The notes beneath the pieces are model-generated. The model saw nothing but the letters and a program-made list of their open reading frames with translations. It searched no databases and had not been told where the DNA came from. Of a stretch of DNA of 64,000 nucleotides, positions 41,242 through 49,211 are shown piece by piece. A program made the translations under genes and the position numbers. Position 1 is the stretch's first letter; each line of letters opens with the position of its first letter. This DNA comes from Microbaculum marinisediminis (lineage in GTDB: Bacteria; Pseudomonadota; Alphaproteobacteria; Rhizobiales; Tepidamorphaceae), in assembly GCF_025397915.1 (NCBI RefSeq), contig NZ_JALIDZ010000013.1:112407-176406 (forward strand), in the 5' to 3' direction.

Positions 41242-41784
41242 GTGTTGAAGCGAGAGGAGATCGGCATGTCACAAGAACCGTGTCGCAGGACGCGCTATGG
41301 CGAGGCGTTCTGGCGGGCGCATCACGAGGCCTGGAAGCGTAGCGACCTGAATCAGCGAGAGTATTGCGAGGCGCAAGGCCTGTCGCTGAAGGCGTTCGGC
41401 AACTGGCGGGCGAAGTTCAAGGCCGAACCTGAAGCACCAGTGTGCAAGCTGCTCTATCGCCGCGGCGGCATAAGTCACACCTTAAGTCACAGGCAGAGTC
41501 ACACCTTTGGTCACACCCCAGGTCACGTGACTTATCCCAGTCTGGAGGTACCGCGGGCACCGGTCGTGCCACCGGTGCGTGGCGGGCATCGCCGCCGTTT
41601 TACCGACGCGCAGCGCACCCATATCCTTGCCGAGGCAGCCCGACCCGGTGCCAGCGTCTCCGAAGTGGCACGACGCTTTGGCATTGCCCGGCGCGTACTC
41701 TGCCGCTGGCGCCAGGAGGAGCAGGTCCGGTTCGTCGATGTCGAGGTCGTCGATGCGCCCGCCGGCGGGGAGGTCGCGTCATGA
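41242..41784 (+). CDS. IS66-family accessory protein TnpA (OrfA)
   Basis: 180 residues. N-terminal helix-turn-helix part 'FWRAHHEAWKRSDLNQREYC' and LSLKAFGNWRAKFKAEP, typical of IS66 OrfA. The second half 'GGHRRRFTDAQRTHILAEAA' with VSEVARRFGIARRVLCRWRQ is a second HTH. Between them is a His/Ser/Thr-rich linker (SHTLSHRQSHTFGHTPGHVT) encoded by about five GGTCACA-like direct repeats at 41472-41535. Stop overlaps the tnpB ATG (ATGA). The real start may be the ATG at 41266. Confidence 0.85.
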   Translation: MLKREEIGMSQEPCRRTRYGEAFWRAHHEAWKRSDLNQREYCEAQGLSLKAFGNWRAKFKAEPEAPVCKLLYRRGGISHTLSHRQSHTFGHTPGHVTYPSLEVPRAPVVPPVRGGHRRRFTDAQRTHILAEAARPGASVSEVARRFGIARRVLCRWRQEEQVRFVDVEVVDAPAGGEVAS

Positions 41785-42134
41785 CCCTGCTGCCTGCCGG
41801 CACCAAGGTGCATCTGGCCTTCGGCTATACCGACATGAGGAAGGGGATGGATGGGCTGGCCGTGCTCGTCCAGGAGGTGCTGCACCAGGACCCGTTCACC
41901 GGCCATCTCTTCGTGTTCCGGGGCCGCAAGGCCAATCTCATCAAGATCGTGTTCTGGGATGGGACCGGGCTGTGTCTGTTCACCAAAAGACTGGAACATG
42001 GCGTCTTCGTCTGGCCGGCCAATGTCGAGCCGGGACGGACGCTGTCGCTTACATCGGAGCAGCTCTCGCACCTGCTGGAAGGGATTGATTGGCGCGCGCC
42101 GGACCAGCGCTGGCGGCCGGCACTGGCAGGGTGA
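41781..42134 (+). CDS. IS66-family accessory protein TnpB (Orf2)
   Basis: 117 residues, full length for IS66 Orf2. Reads 'VHLAFGYTDMRKGMDGLAVL', then GHLFVFRGRKANLIKIVFWD and 'GLCLFTKRLEHGVFVWPA', all hallmarks of the family. The protein is required for IS66 movement but is not the catalytic transposase. Translation is coupled to tnpA by the ATGA overlap. Confidence 0.93.
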   Translation: MTLLPAGTKVHLAFGYTDMRKGMDGLAVLVQEVLHQDPFTGHLFVFRGRKANLIKIVFWDGTGLCLFTKRLEHGVFVWPANVEPGRTLSLTSEQLSHLLEGIDWRAPDQRWRPALAG

Positions 42135-42211
42135 AGCGGACGATGCGGCGGATTGACTCACGCGTCGTATAGGGTTCGGCGCCTGGCCGGGGATGGGCGT
42201 AGAATCGGTCC

Positions 42212-42475
42212 ATGGAGATCGATCTCGCCGCCCTGCCGGATGATATCGAGGTGCTGCATCACCTGATCGGCGATCTGGTTGCAGCACTCGACCATAAGCG
42301 GGCCGAGGCGCGCGCCGAGATCGATCGGCTGCGCCACATTGTCAAGCTGCTGCAGCGCAATCGCTTCGGCCGTCGCTCCGAACGCCTCGACGACGACCAG
42401 ATGCTGCTCGGCCTCGAGGACGTCGATGCCGACATCGCCCGTGCAGAAGCGGCCTGTCCGGCGTCATCGCCATGA
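42212..42475 (+). pseudogene. IS66 transposase TnpC, N-terminal fragment
   Basis: 87 residues: IEVLHHLIGDLVAALDHKRA, EIDRLRHIVKLLQRNRFGRR and SERLDDDQMLLGLEDVDADI, the coiled-coil and 'FGRRSE' region of IS66 transposases. It then breaks off at an abrupt junction with IS3-derived sequence. A normal TnpC is around 500 residues, so more than 80% is gone. Confidence 0.85.
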
Positions 42476-42545
42476 CTACAACACCGATCGACCGCATTCC
42501 TCGATCGGCAACAAGTCGCCGGTCGAGTTCATGAAATCCATCGGG
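42471..42545 (+). pseudogene. IS3-family OrfB C-terminal scrap fused to IS66
   Basis: The frame from 42471 reads HDYNTDRPHSSIGNKSPVEF then MKSIGA, the near-C-terminal motif of IS3 OrfB ('YN..RPHSSLG..SP.EF'). The join with tnpC is seamless and must reflect insertion followed by deletion. Confidence 0.7.
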
Positions 42546-43073
42546 GCCACCTGCCACCCGATGACCTGGAAGAGGCGAGAAGGCCCAAGGCAGCGGTCCA
42601 GCGTTCGGGGCAAGTCCAGTGACATTCGCTTGGTACATAAGTTTGGTACAGTTTTTGGTACATCTTTTCTAGTGTTATTTAAAAAAATACAATAATATCA
42701 AATGTTTATATATTAGTTCGAAACCCGTCGCATTCCCCATGCCGTGGGGGTTAAGGTGGTAGCGGAGGAGCGCTTCCGCCAATACAGCGCTGGGATGGAA
42801 TTCATTTGCTGAGGCCATAGCCATAAGGCTTTTACCTCATTTCTTACCCCACCACCAATTTCAACAGAATTCTCTATTTAATCTCAATGCCTTATATCCA
42901 GCGCCCAAATTCTCGATAATAACCCGGTTTGGCTAGCACGCCGACAGGCCATTTCCCGAGCCGCGACCCAGCTTCCCTTCGAATGCTTCCGCGGAACCAC
43001 GAGATTATGGTACTTTGCCCATTGGCGTCAGCTGGACCTGGTTCTTCAAAGCACGGAAGTTCGAGCCTATCAG
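42546..43073. other. intergenic region before the cyclopropane synthase gene
   Basis: About 530 bp with a locally low GC content at 42640-42720. A GTTCGAAACCC near 42717 resembles a tRNA T-loop but has no matching arms. No gene supported. A promoter for the cfa-type gene is expected. Confidence 0.35.
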
Positions 43074-44303
43074 ATGCTATTCACGGCGATACTTAGATCC
43101 ATTGTCCGGGACGGCAGCCTTTGCGTGATTGATTCCACCGGGCGGCCACACGCGATCGGCGACGGCTCGCCTCCGGCCGCCACGATGCGCCTGACCTCGA
43201 AGGCGTGCGAATACACGCTCGCCCTCAATCCGGCTCTGTCAGTCGGCGAAGCCTACATGGATGGCCGGCTGGCGATAGAGGACGGAAGTCTCTACGACTT
43301 TCTCGACGTGGTGGCGCGCAACTACGGCGTTTCCGGAACAAACCCCTGGGTGGCCTTGCTCGAACGGTTGGGCCAGGGCGTGAAGCAGGCCAACCCGATC
43401 GGCCGGGCGCGCCGGAACGTGGCGCATCACTACGATCTGTCTTCCGATCTTTACAGCATGTTCCTGGATAGCGATCGCCAGTACTCGTGTGCCTATTTCG
43501 AGAGCCCGGAAGATACCCTGGAAGCGGCGCAGGAAAACAAGAAGCGGCATATCGCGGCGAAACTGACACTGGATCGGCCCGGCCTGAAGGTGCTCGACAT
43601 TGGATCGGGCTGGGGCGGCATGGCCCTGTATCTCGCCGAGAAATTTGGCGCCGATGTCACCGGCGTTACGCTGAGCACCGAGCAGCACGAGTACAGCATG
43701 CAGAGGGCTGCGGGTTCCCCGGCCGGTTTGCGGGTGCGCTTCGAGCTGCGGGACTACCGCGAAGTCGAGGGTCCGTTCGACCGGATCGTCTCGGTGGGGA
43801 TGTTCGAGCATGTCGGTAAGAAGAATTACGCCGAGTTCTTCACCCGCGTTCGGGATCTGCTGACCGAAGACGGCGTCGCGCTGATCCATACAATCGGCTA
43901 TGCCGACGCGCCGGCGCCGATCAATCCCTTCATGCGCAAGTACATCTTCCCCGGCGCGGACCTGCCATCGCTGTCGGAGATCTTCGCCGCGGTGGAGCCG
44001 TTGGGCCTCCTTGTCACCGATGTGGAAATCCTGCGGCTACACTACGCCGAGACGCTGCGCCACTGGCGCGAGCGCTTCATGGCTCGGGCCGACGAAGCCG
44101 CAGCGCTCTATGACGAGCGTTTCGTGCGAATGTGGGAATTTTATCTGGTGCTCTGCGAAATCGGCTTCCGACGACGCACGATGGTGGTCTTCCAGATGCA
44201 GCTTACTCGCCGGATCGATATCCTGCCGACGACACGCGAATATATAGCCCGCGCGGAAGAGAACGCCGTGGCCAGCCTCCAGCGTGAGAACTGGTCAGTT
44301 TGA
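43074..44303 (+). CDS. cyclopropane-fatty-acyl-phospholipid synthase family methyltransferase
   Basis: 409 residues. The N-terminal third is the lipid-binding domain of CFA synthases. The catalytic domain has RRNVAHHYDLSSDLYSMFLD with QYSCAYFESPEDTLE, the SAM motif LKVLDIGSGWGGMALYLAEK, and SVGMFEHVGKKNYAEFFTRV with the active-site Glu/His. It adds a methylene group to unsaturated phospholipid chains in the inner membrane, improving tolerance to acid or solvent. Stands alone between IS debris and a DUF2147 gene. Confidence 0.9.
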   Translation: MLFTAILRSIVRDGSLCVIDSTGRPHAIGDGSPPAATMRLTSKACEYTLALNPALSVGEAYMDGRLAIEDGSLYDFLDVVARNYGVSGTNPWVALLERLGQGVKQANPIGRARRNVAHHYDLSSDLYSMFLDSDRQYSCAYFESPEDTLEAAQENKKRHIAAKLTLDRPGLKVLDIGSGWGGMALYLAEKFGADVTGVTLSTEQHEYSMQRAAGSPAGLRVRFELRDYREVEGPFDRIVSVGMFEHVGKKNYAEFFTRVRDLLTEDGVALIHTIGYADAPAPINPFMRKYIFPGADLPSLSEIFAAVEPLGLLVTDVEILRLHYAETLRHWRERFMARADEAAALYDERFVRMWEFYLVLCEIGFRRRTMVVFQMQLTRRIDILPTTREYIARAEENAVASLQRENWSV

Positions 44304-44456
44304 GGGCATTCGGAGTAGTAGTAACTATTCTGTTTGAATTCGTTGAGGCAACCCGGCATTGATACCAGTGCCCTATCCACCTTAGCCATGCCGCCAAACT
44401 GTCTCACCAGATGTGTCCACCTCTAAAATCCCTGACGACGGACACCCGAACTACAA

Positions 44457-44945
44457 TCAACGGACGCGCGTCCAAACTTGCGTCTCGCCCAATGCAGATT
44501 GGAACACGTAAGCGCGGACGCGCAAAGTACTGTCATCTTGTATCGACATTTGAGCGCCATAGTTGATGCCATCGTCCGGATTGTAGATCTTGCCGTCCGT
44601 CCATGTGTTCTCTCCGGTGTGCCTAAGGCCCCGGAGGACGGTAAGTCCCAAAAGGGGCCGAGAGCGGAGCTCCGGATTCTTATTCTTTAAATCGACCAAC
44701 GGCAGGCCTTGTGCGTCGTTGGGCCATCTGAACCAAACGATTTTCCCGCACAGTCGGTCGCCGCAGGGGAAAATCTGAACTTGGATCCGCTTGTTTGCGT
44801 GCAGCCAGACGCCGACCGGCGTATCAATTTGTGCAGCGACCAACTTTGTGCCAAGCGGCGCAATAAGTAGAACAAAAAATAGGCGAATGGACGCATGAAT
44901 GCCCGTCCATTGTACCCTCACCGCTTCTGCACCGACCATGCTCAA
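44457..44945 (-). CDS. DUF2147 domain-containing secreted protein
   Basis: 162 residues, signal-like hydrophobic segment at about 20-38 ending VAAQID. The mature part 'TPVGVWLHANKRIQVQIFPC' with GDRLCGKIVWFRWPNDAQGLP and 'SRPLLGLTVLRGLRHTGENT' followed by GKIYNPDDG is a complete DUF2147 fold, a small beta-barrel of unknown function in the periplasm. Two Cys of the 'PCGDRLCG' block may pair. The gene end of the neighbouring DUF389 remnant overlaps its start region. Confidence 0.85.
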   Translation of the reverse strand: MSMVGAEAVRVQWTGIHASIRLFFVLLIAPLGTKLVAAQIDTPVGVWLHANKRIQVQIFPCGDRLCGKIVWFRWPNDAQGLPLVDLKNKNPELRSRPLLGLTVLRGLRHTGENTWTDGKIYNPDDGINYGAQMSIQDDSTLRVRAYVFQSALGETQVWTRVR

Positions 44946-45725
44946 ACCACTCGTACCAGCAGGGTCATCCCGACCAGCACTGCCAACAGGACCACCAACA
45001 GCGCAATGGCAGTGCGCATGGCTTTCACGGCCGGTCCTTCTCCAACCATCTCGTCGGTTTGATGCCTTGCGCCCAAAAAGTCGTCACACCTGCCAGGTTC
45101 ACACAAATCAAGTCAACCATAAACAGCGAAAAGGCTCCCTTGGCCAGGATGGGATGTCCGCCGCCGAGCAGCAGACCGGACGTCGCCAACGGCGGCAACA
45201 ACGCCGCGGCGACCATGACGCCGATTAAAGCCGCTGACACCCCTGTTGTGAACGCCACCGCGCCCGCGCAGCCTGACGCCGGTGCCAGCACAACGTCGCC
45301 AAGATCCACCGGCGTGCGCGCTGCCAGTTCGGACATTGTCTGGTCCACGTTCAGCAGCACGCCGACGAGCAGAGAAAACGCCAGAGCCGCCGCAACACCC
45401 GCCAACGCCGTCAGGAGAGCCTGCCGAAGCGAAGCAGCGACAGGTCGCCCAACGTAATGCCGAGCGACAATGCCGCGTTCGGTCCGAGTAGCGGCGCAAT
45501 CACCATGGCCCCGATGATGACCGCCATGCTGTTGTGGTTCAGGCCAATGGCCGCCACCACCGTCGATAGCGCCACCATCGCAAAATAGACTCGATAGACT
45601 CGCGTCAGTTGCGCGCCGTTTTTGATATCCTCGTACAAGTCCTCGCGGCCAATCCGCTCCGGTGACTTTTCCTCCGGCGGCGACTGCTCGGAAGGAGCAG
45701 CGGCCTCCGTCACGATCGGCCTGCT
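44942..45725 (-). pseudogene. DUF389 (TIGR00341-type) membrane protein, frameshifted and 5'-truncated
   Basis: First frame: 'RIGREDLYEDIKNGAQLTRV', 'VAAIGLNHNSMAVIIGAMVI' and APLLGPNAALSLGITLGDLS, the DUF389 core. Near 45428 the frame shifts and continues 'RQALLTALAGVAAALAFSLL' and 'DLGDVVLAPASGCAGAVAFT' to a stop at 45025-45027. A further one-base shift gives VKAMRTAIALLVVLLAVLVG down to a stop at 44942-44944, the usual last helix. At least two frameshifts, and the 5' end is replaced by an IS3 orfA piece. Function of the family is poorly known. Confidence 0.8.
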
Positions 45726-45858
45726 TGATCCAGCCATGGATCGTCGCGGCGCACGGCTCGAACTCGCGCGCCAGATCCTCAACGCAGCGCCCGGCTCGCG
45801 CCAGGGCAACGATCTGCTCCCTGAACTCAGGCGGGTAAGGGTTCCTCGTTCTCGGCAT
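45713..45858 (-). pseudogene. IS3-family OrfA N-terminal piece joined to DUF389
   Basis: ATG at 45856-45858, frame MPRTRNPYPPEFREQIVALA then GRCVEDLAREFEPCAATIHG and WIKQADRD, the HTH start of IS3 OrfA. At about 45713 it runs into the DUF389 gene, generating a chimeric 277-codon frame that is not a real protein. Confidence 0.75.
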
Positions 45859-45986
45859 GATGACTCTCTCCTCTCACAACTCGGATCGTGTCTATCAAAC
45901 CGGGGGAACTCCAACTCCAGTTGTCCATTCGGACAGAAGCGGGGAGACCGGAGCTACCAGACTTCAGCATTCACCGGAGGGTCCGA

Positions 45987-46150
45987 ATAAACATCCGCAC
46001 GAATGTCCGTCCGACGCCGCTGCGTCGAGAGGAGATGGCGCTGCCGGTCACTGAAGGCTACCTTTCCCAAGCCAAAGCGGCGCGCGCTTACGGCGTGTCG
46101 GCCAGGATCGTTGCGCGGCGGGTGTGGAGCGCCACAAAGCTGTTCAAGCG
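45987..46150 (+). pseudogene. IS481-family transposase N-terminal scrap
   Basis: Frame reads INIRTNVRPTPLRREEMALP and GYLSQAKAARAYGVSARIVA then RRV, matching the start of IS481 transposases ('NIHKNARLTPLRREEMA...AARAYGVS...VARWV'). The remainder is absent; sequence beyond about 46150 is unrelated. Confidence 0.65.
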
Positions 46151-46506
46151 AAAATCGTTGTGCGGGAAGGTGCCCTCTTGAAAACCTGCAATACGAACTC
46201 CATATAATAAAAGGTTGGCACCAAATAAAAGCGGAATAGTTACAGTAAAACTTGTCGATTTGGCGTCAATCCGCGTATTAAAACCGCCAGACCGCCTGCA
46301 TCATACAACTCAAGAATATCCTGCGGGCGAGCACAAATTGCTTTTATTCGATCAAGCGGGTCACCTTTTACTGTCGGATTCGGCCAATGTGCCGTGCCGC
46401 AGGCGAGGCGTGTCCTGCCGCCGATGACGCAGCTTCACTGCTGCGCCGAGCCTTTCAGCACAATCCTGTGCTGTGGCTCTACCAGCCTGTCCCCAAGGAG
46501 GGAATC
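46151..46506. other. AT-richer intergenic region
   Basis: About 355 bp. Bases 46190-46270 are AT-rich (for example CCATATAATAAAAGG) unlike the flanks. No frame resembles a protein. Probably holds the promoter of the small gene at 46507. Confidence 0.35.
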
Positions 46507-46665
46507 ATGGCTACCGAAAACACCCCCGTCAAAGCCGCTCAGGACTCCACGAAGTCCGCGCCCGTCAGCCCCGACACGGCAAAGCCGGTCGGCGATCCGA
46601 AACCCGCACAGAGCCCCGAGAAGAAGGCCGAGCACGCGGGCAAGAACGCACCGACCAGCAACTAG
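46507..46665 (+). CDS. small hydrophilic protein, Lys/Pro/Ala-rich (52 aa)
   Basis: A strong ribosome site (AAGGAGGG at 46496-46503) directly precedes the ATG, which decides the start. The product is low-complexity and disordered, rich in Lys, Pro, Ala and Ser (for example DTAKPVGDPKPAQSPEKKAE), without membrane segment. Similar tiny disordered proteins are common in rhizobia, but I recognise no named family. A 10-bp stem hairpin follows at 46685-46710. Confidence 0.55.
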   Translation: MATENTPVKAAQDSTKSAPVSPDTAKPVGDPKPAQSPEKKAEHAGKNAPTSN

Positions 46666-46684
46666 CCGGACGGCCGCACCGAAC

Positions 46685-46710
46685 GCGGAGGCCGTTTTCG
46701 CGGCCTCCGC
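46685..46710 (+). terminator. hairpin after the 52-aa gene
   Basis: Perfect stem GCGGAGGCCG / CGGCCTCCGC with loop TTTTCG, 20 bp after the stop. No T run follows, so termination is possible but not certain. Confidence 0.5.
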
Positions 46711-46731
46711 CGTCGGGCCTTGTCGATCACG

Positions 46732-46980
46732 ATGGATCCCGAGGAGCATCCGAAGTTCGCCGCCGAACCCGCCCGCCCGATCGGCAGGCGCGAATTCGTT
46801 CGACATCATCTGCGCGAAGCACGGGCCAAGTGGGAAAGGCTGACCATCTCGGATTACGCTCGAATCGTCACGACCGCCGACCTGATCGCCGCGGCCGGAT
46901 GCCGTTACAACCTGTCGCCCGACCAAGCGATGCTGGATGTCGACAACTGGCTGAAGGATATCGGGCTGCAAGGCCGGTAA
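46732..46980 (+). CDS. hypothetical protein (82 aa)
   Basis: From ATG 46732. Reads GRREFVRHHLREARAKWERL, SDYARIVTTADLIAAAGCRY, 'NLSPDQAMLDVDNWLKDIGL', helical and soluble. No family recognised. It is directly adjacent to the next frame (the stop TAA ends at 46980 and the next ATG begins at 46981), pointing to an operon of small genes 46732-47942. Confidence 0.55.
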   Translation: MDPEEHPKFAAEPARPIGRREFVRHHLREARAKWERLTISDYARIVTTADLIAAAGCRYNLSPDQAMLDVDNWLKDIGLQGR

Positions 46981-47274
46981 ATGCAAATGCACGAACGAGT
47001 CCGCCGGACTGCCGTTACATTTTCGCGACCGTTTTTCGTCGAGGGCCTCGACCGCCAGCAATCGGCGGGTACGTATGATGTGGAGACCATCGAAGCGCCG
47101 CTGGAAGGGATATCGTTCCTGGCGTATCGCATCGAATCGACCTCCATCCTGCTGCCCGTGCCCAGACGCGGACCCAATTCATTTCAACTCGTTTCGATCG
47201 CCGCGGCGGTCGTCCGCGCAGCGCGGTTGCGGACTGAAAAGACCGAGCGCGACAATCGAACACGGGAGGTATGA
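46981..47274 (+). CDS. hypothetical protein (97 aa)
   Basis: Begins at the base after the previous stop. The core 'VTFSRPFFVEGLDRQQSAGT' followed by YDVETIEAPLEGISFLAYRI is a beta-rich pattern seen in small conserved rhizobial proteins whose function I do not know. Stop overlaps the region of the ribosome site GGGAGG for the next gene. Confidence 0.6.
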   Translation: MQMHERVRRTAVTFSRPFFVEGLDRQQSAGTYDVETIEAPLEGISFLAYRIESTSILLPVPRRGPNSFQLVSIAAAVVRAARLRTEKTERDNRTREV

Positions 47275-47277
47275 AGA

Positions 47278-47427
47278 ATGTACTGGTACCGATTTGAGCT
47301 GGGTGAGAAGCGCTCGCGCCAATTCTACATCTGCCTGACCGCTGCGGTCATGGCCGGGCTCTGCCTATTGATTGTGCCCGAGATAACAGTCGAAGCCGTG
47401 AATAGCCTCCTTGGCTGGCGCCCGTGA
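47278..47427 (+). CDS. small single-pass membrane protein (49 aa)
   Basis: ATG at 47278 with GGGAGG 9-14 bp upstream. Sequence MYWYRFELGEKRSRQFYICL then TAAVMAGLCLLIVPEI, one transmembrane helix (about 18-36). The TGA at 47425 overlaps the GTG of the next gene, implying coupling. No family recognised. Confidence 0.55.
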   Translation: MYWYRFELGEKRSRQFYICLTAAVMAGLCLLIVPEITVEAVNSLLGWRP

Positions 47428-47942
47428 CCGGGACAGCTATACCGGATCGTCCCATCGAAATGGACGAGCGCCGCGGAGTTGCCGCACAGACGGAGACAGA
47501 TCTGCGCCTGCGGCTGAGCGTGGTCGCCGCCAGTCTGCTGACTGCTCTATTCATCACTATGCCGGGTACGGCTCAAGCCGACGACATGATGTCATCCTGC
47601 GAGGGCGAAATAGCTGCCGTTTGTAGTGGTGTTTCCATGGGACGAGGCCGAATCGCCGCGTGCCTTTATGCGAACGGTGATAACCTGTCTGGCGCCTGCA
47701 AAATAGAGGTCCTCAAAGTCAGCAATAGCCGCACCTTCCAGCGATATCTTCCCACTGGCATTCACTCCCTGCAGGGATTGGACCAAGAATCTGATTTGCG
47801 TGCAGCCTGCATAGCCGACGCCGACAAGGTATGCACAGGCGTGACGAAAGATAAGGGGCGATTGCTAGCGTGTGTCTACTCCCGGTCGAACCGCGTAAGC
47901 GAAGCCTGTTGGGCGGCGGCAAAGCAATCCTCGATTGACTGA
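47424..47942 (+). CDS. secreted cysteine-rich-repeat protein (GLG1-like repeats)
   Basis: 172 residues from the GTG at 47424 (ATG at 47460 is an alternative). Hydrophobic signal at about 32-50 ending GTAQADD. Two repeat units follow: 'SCEGEIAAVCSGVSMGRGRI' with AACLYANG, and 'ACIADADKVCTGVTKDKGRL' with LACVYSRSN, each the 'C..D....C..V....GR...CL' pattern of the Golgi-protein-1-type cysteine-rich repeat found in many proteobacterial secreted proteins. Role unknown, probably periplasmic. Confidence 0.75.
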   Translation: MTGTAIPDRPIEMDERRGVAAQTETDLRLRLSVVAASLLTALFITMPGTAQADDMMSSCEGEIAAVCSGVSMGRGRIAACLYANGDNLSGACKIEVLKVSNSRTFQRYLPTGIHSLQGLDQESDLRAACIADADKVCTGVTKDKGRLLACVYSRSNRVSEACWAAAKQSSID

Positions 47943-48289
47943 ACCCGCCTTTCTTAGGTCGATCGACTTGTCGGCCAAAGCTAGCCGCGCCACCTCACCG
48001 CCCCCGGACTCGCCCCTTTGCTCTCTTTCGAACGCGATCAGGATGTGGACGGTGACTACAACGGCCCCGCATCGGGGCGGGCTTGGGATGCCACCGCGTG
48101 GGTCCGCCCGTCGCGAACTCGATACTGAGCAACCCGGTTGCTAGGTTGCCGGCAAGACGTTCCGATTTGGTTGAGGGGATGTGGCTGTTCGTGAACCTAA
48201 ATCTGTCGAATGCGGGTTGGCGCGCATCCTTGCCGACGAGGCGTTTCATTGGACAATGGACTCGATCAGAAAATTCGCCTGGCGGCAGG
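47943..48289. other. intergenic region between small genes and VIT1 relic
   Basis: About 350 bp, no gene supported. Frames on both strands are short and unlike known families. Confidence 0.3.
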
Positions 48290-48565
48290 CTAACCAAAAT
48301 GCAACCTGCGTCGCCGGTCACGCTCACGGGCGAGATCCGCTTGCTCAGTGTCCGATTGCGAACTGACCGACACGTATTCGCCGGCCGCCGTGGACATGGC
48401 TCCCGCGACCCGTCTCGCGACACCTGTAATCAAGACATCGTTCCGGTTTGTCGACGCGGCGGCGACCGCGCCGATCAGCTTGTCGTAAAAACAAAGCCGT
48501 CGTTGGCTCCGAGCACCGCTGTCCGTATCCACCCGTTACGCGCGACGAAGTGCTTTGTGGGTGTG
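48290..48565 (-). pseudogene. VIT1/CCC1-family transporter fragment, frameshifted
   Basis: Minus-strand frame one gives KHFVARNGWIRTAVLGANDG then FVFTTS, the first helix of VIT1/CCC1 proteins ('W.RA.VLGANDGIVST.SL'). After a one-base shift at about 48482, frame two gives LIGAVAAASTNRNDVLITGV and AGAMSTAAGEYVSVSSQSDT with EQADLARER, the second helix and conserved 'MA.GEYVSV.SQ.D.E.AD...E' region. The rest of the protein is missing. Iron/manganese transport is the family role. Confidence 0.75.
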
Positions 48566-48602
48566 CGTGAAGGCGGCTCATCTCGACATCCCGGACGTGA
48601 GG

Positions 48603-48767
48603 TCAAAGCCGCCCCGTCAGAAGCAGAACGACGAGGATGATCAGTATGACGCCGATGACGCCGACGCCACCGTGACCGAAGCCGTACCCGTAGCCGCCGA
48701 AGCGGCCGCTAAAGCCACCCAGCAGGAAAATAACGAGAATAATGATGAGTATGAGTCCGAGCGACAT
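48603..48767 (-). CDS. DUF3309-like small membrane protein (54 aa)
   Basis: Reads MSLGLILIIILVIFLLGGFS, GRFGGYGYGFGHGGVGVIGV and ILIILVVLLLTGRL. Two hydrophobic helices flank a Gly/Tyr/Phe-rich turn, the exact plan of the DUF3309 family (around 50 residues, widespread in rhizobia). Function unknown. Upstream bases of the minus strand include GGAGATAGATC ahead of the ATG. Confidence 0.78.
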   Translation of the reverse strand: MSLGLILIIILVIFLLGGFSGRFGGYGYGFGHGGVGVIGVILIILVVLLLTGRL

Positions 48768-48875
48768 GATCTATCTCCAGTTTCCGCACTGAGCCAAACT
48801 TGCCTCTTTGCACGCGAGCCGATTTCCGAACCGACTTCTGCCGCTGCGGCACGGCGCCGTCAGTGACCTGCAGTA

Positions 48876-49019
48876 CTATTTGGTTTCGATCGAAACGCCT
48901 TCCTTGCCCACGTCGATCTGTATGCCGGTGGTACTCTGCTGCTGGTAGAATTGATATCCTAGAACCGAAGCGGCCACGGCAAGCACACCGATGACTAGAT
49001 AGAGCACATTGCGATTCAT
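48876..49019 (-). CDS. small membrane protein (47 aa)
   Basis: From the ATG at 49017-49019: MNRNVLYLVIGVLAVAASVL then GYQFYQQQSTTGIQIDVGKE and GVSIETK. One N-terminal helix and a short polar tail, a pattern common in alphaproteobacterial genomes, where I recall it as an unnamed conserved family. A longer frame upstream would cross the terminator at 49038-49072 and is rejected. Confidence 0.68.
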   Translation of the reverse strand: MNRNVLYLVIGVLAVAASVLGYQFYQQQSTTGIQIDVGKEGVSIETK

Positions 49020-49037
49020 GGTTGGATGACCTCTATC

Positions 49038-49072
49038 AAAAAAAATCCCCGGCCGGTGGGGGCCGGCCGGGG
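49038..49072 (-). terminator. strong Rho-independent terminator downstream of csbD-like gene
   Basis: On the minus strand a 10-bp perfect stem CCGGCCGGGG-type (49047-49056 with 49063-49072, loop of 6) is followed by an A-complement run that reads TTTTTTTT. It lies between the CsbD gene and the 47-aa gene, so it ends the CsbD transcript. Confidence 0.85.
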
Positions 49073-49211
49073 TCCTTGAGCCGGACGTCCGGGGGACGGG
49101 GGGAATACGCCCGGCAGGGAAACGGAGGTCCATCGCGTCGACGTCGACGGCACCCCGCCGTTCTCATTGAATTTGCGGTTCATGACGGGAATATACACGC
49201 GGCCATGTACC

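Larger units (their letters stand above)
41242..42475 (+). mobile_element. truncated IS66-family insertion sequence
   Basis: Contains tnpA and tnpB homologues intact and the first 87 codons of tnpC, after which the sequence switches to an IS3 OrfB tail at about 42471. The main catalytic transposase is therefore missing and the element cannot move on its own. The left end probably lies near 41179 but no matching right inverted repeat remains. Confidence 0.8.

Noticed and set aside
42710..42735. Possible tRNA (GTTCGAAACCC T-loop-like word)
   Set aside because: No complementary T-arm, anticodon arm or acceptor stem can be drawn around it.
45025..45858. Apparent HTH-membrane fusion protein of 277 codons
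   Set aside because: It joins IS3 OrfA to out-of-frame DUF389; proper DUF389 residues are in the neighbouring frame for the middle part.
48083..48640. 185-codon plus-strand frame
   Set aside because: Runs antisense to the VIT1 relic and into the DUF3309-like gene; residues look random.
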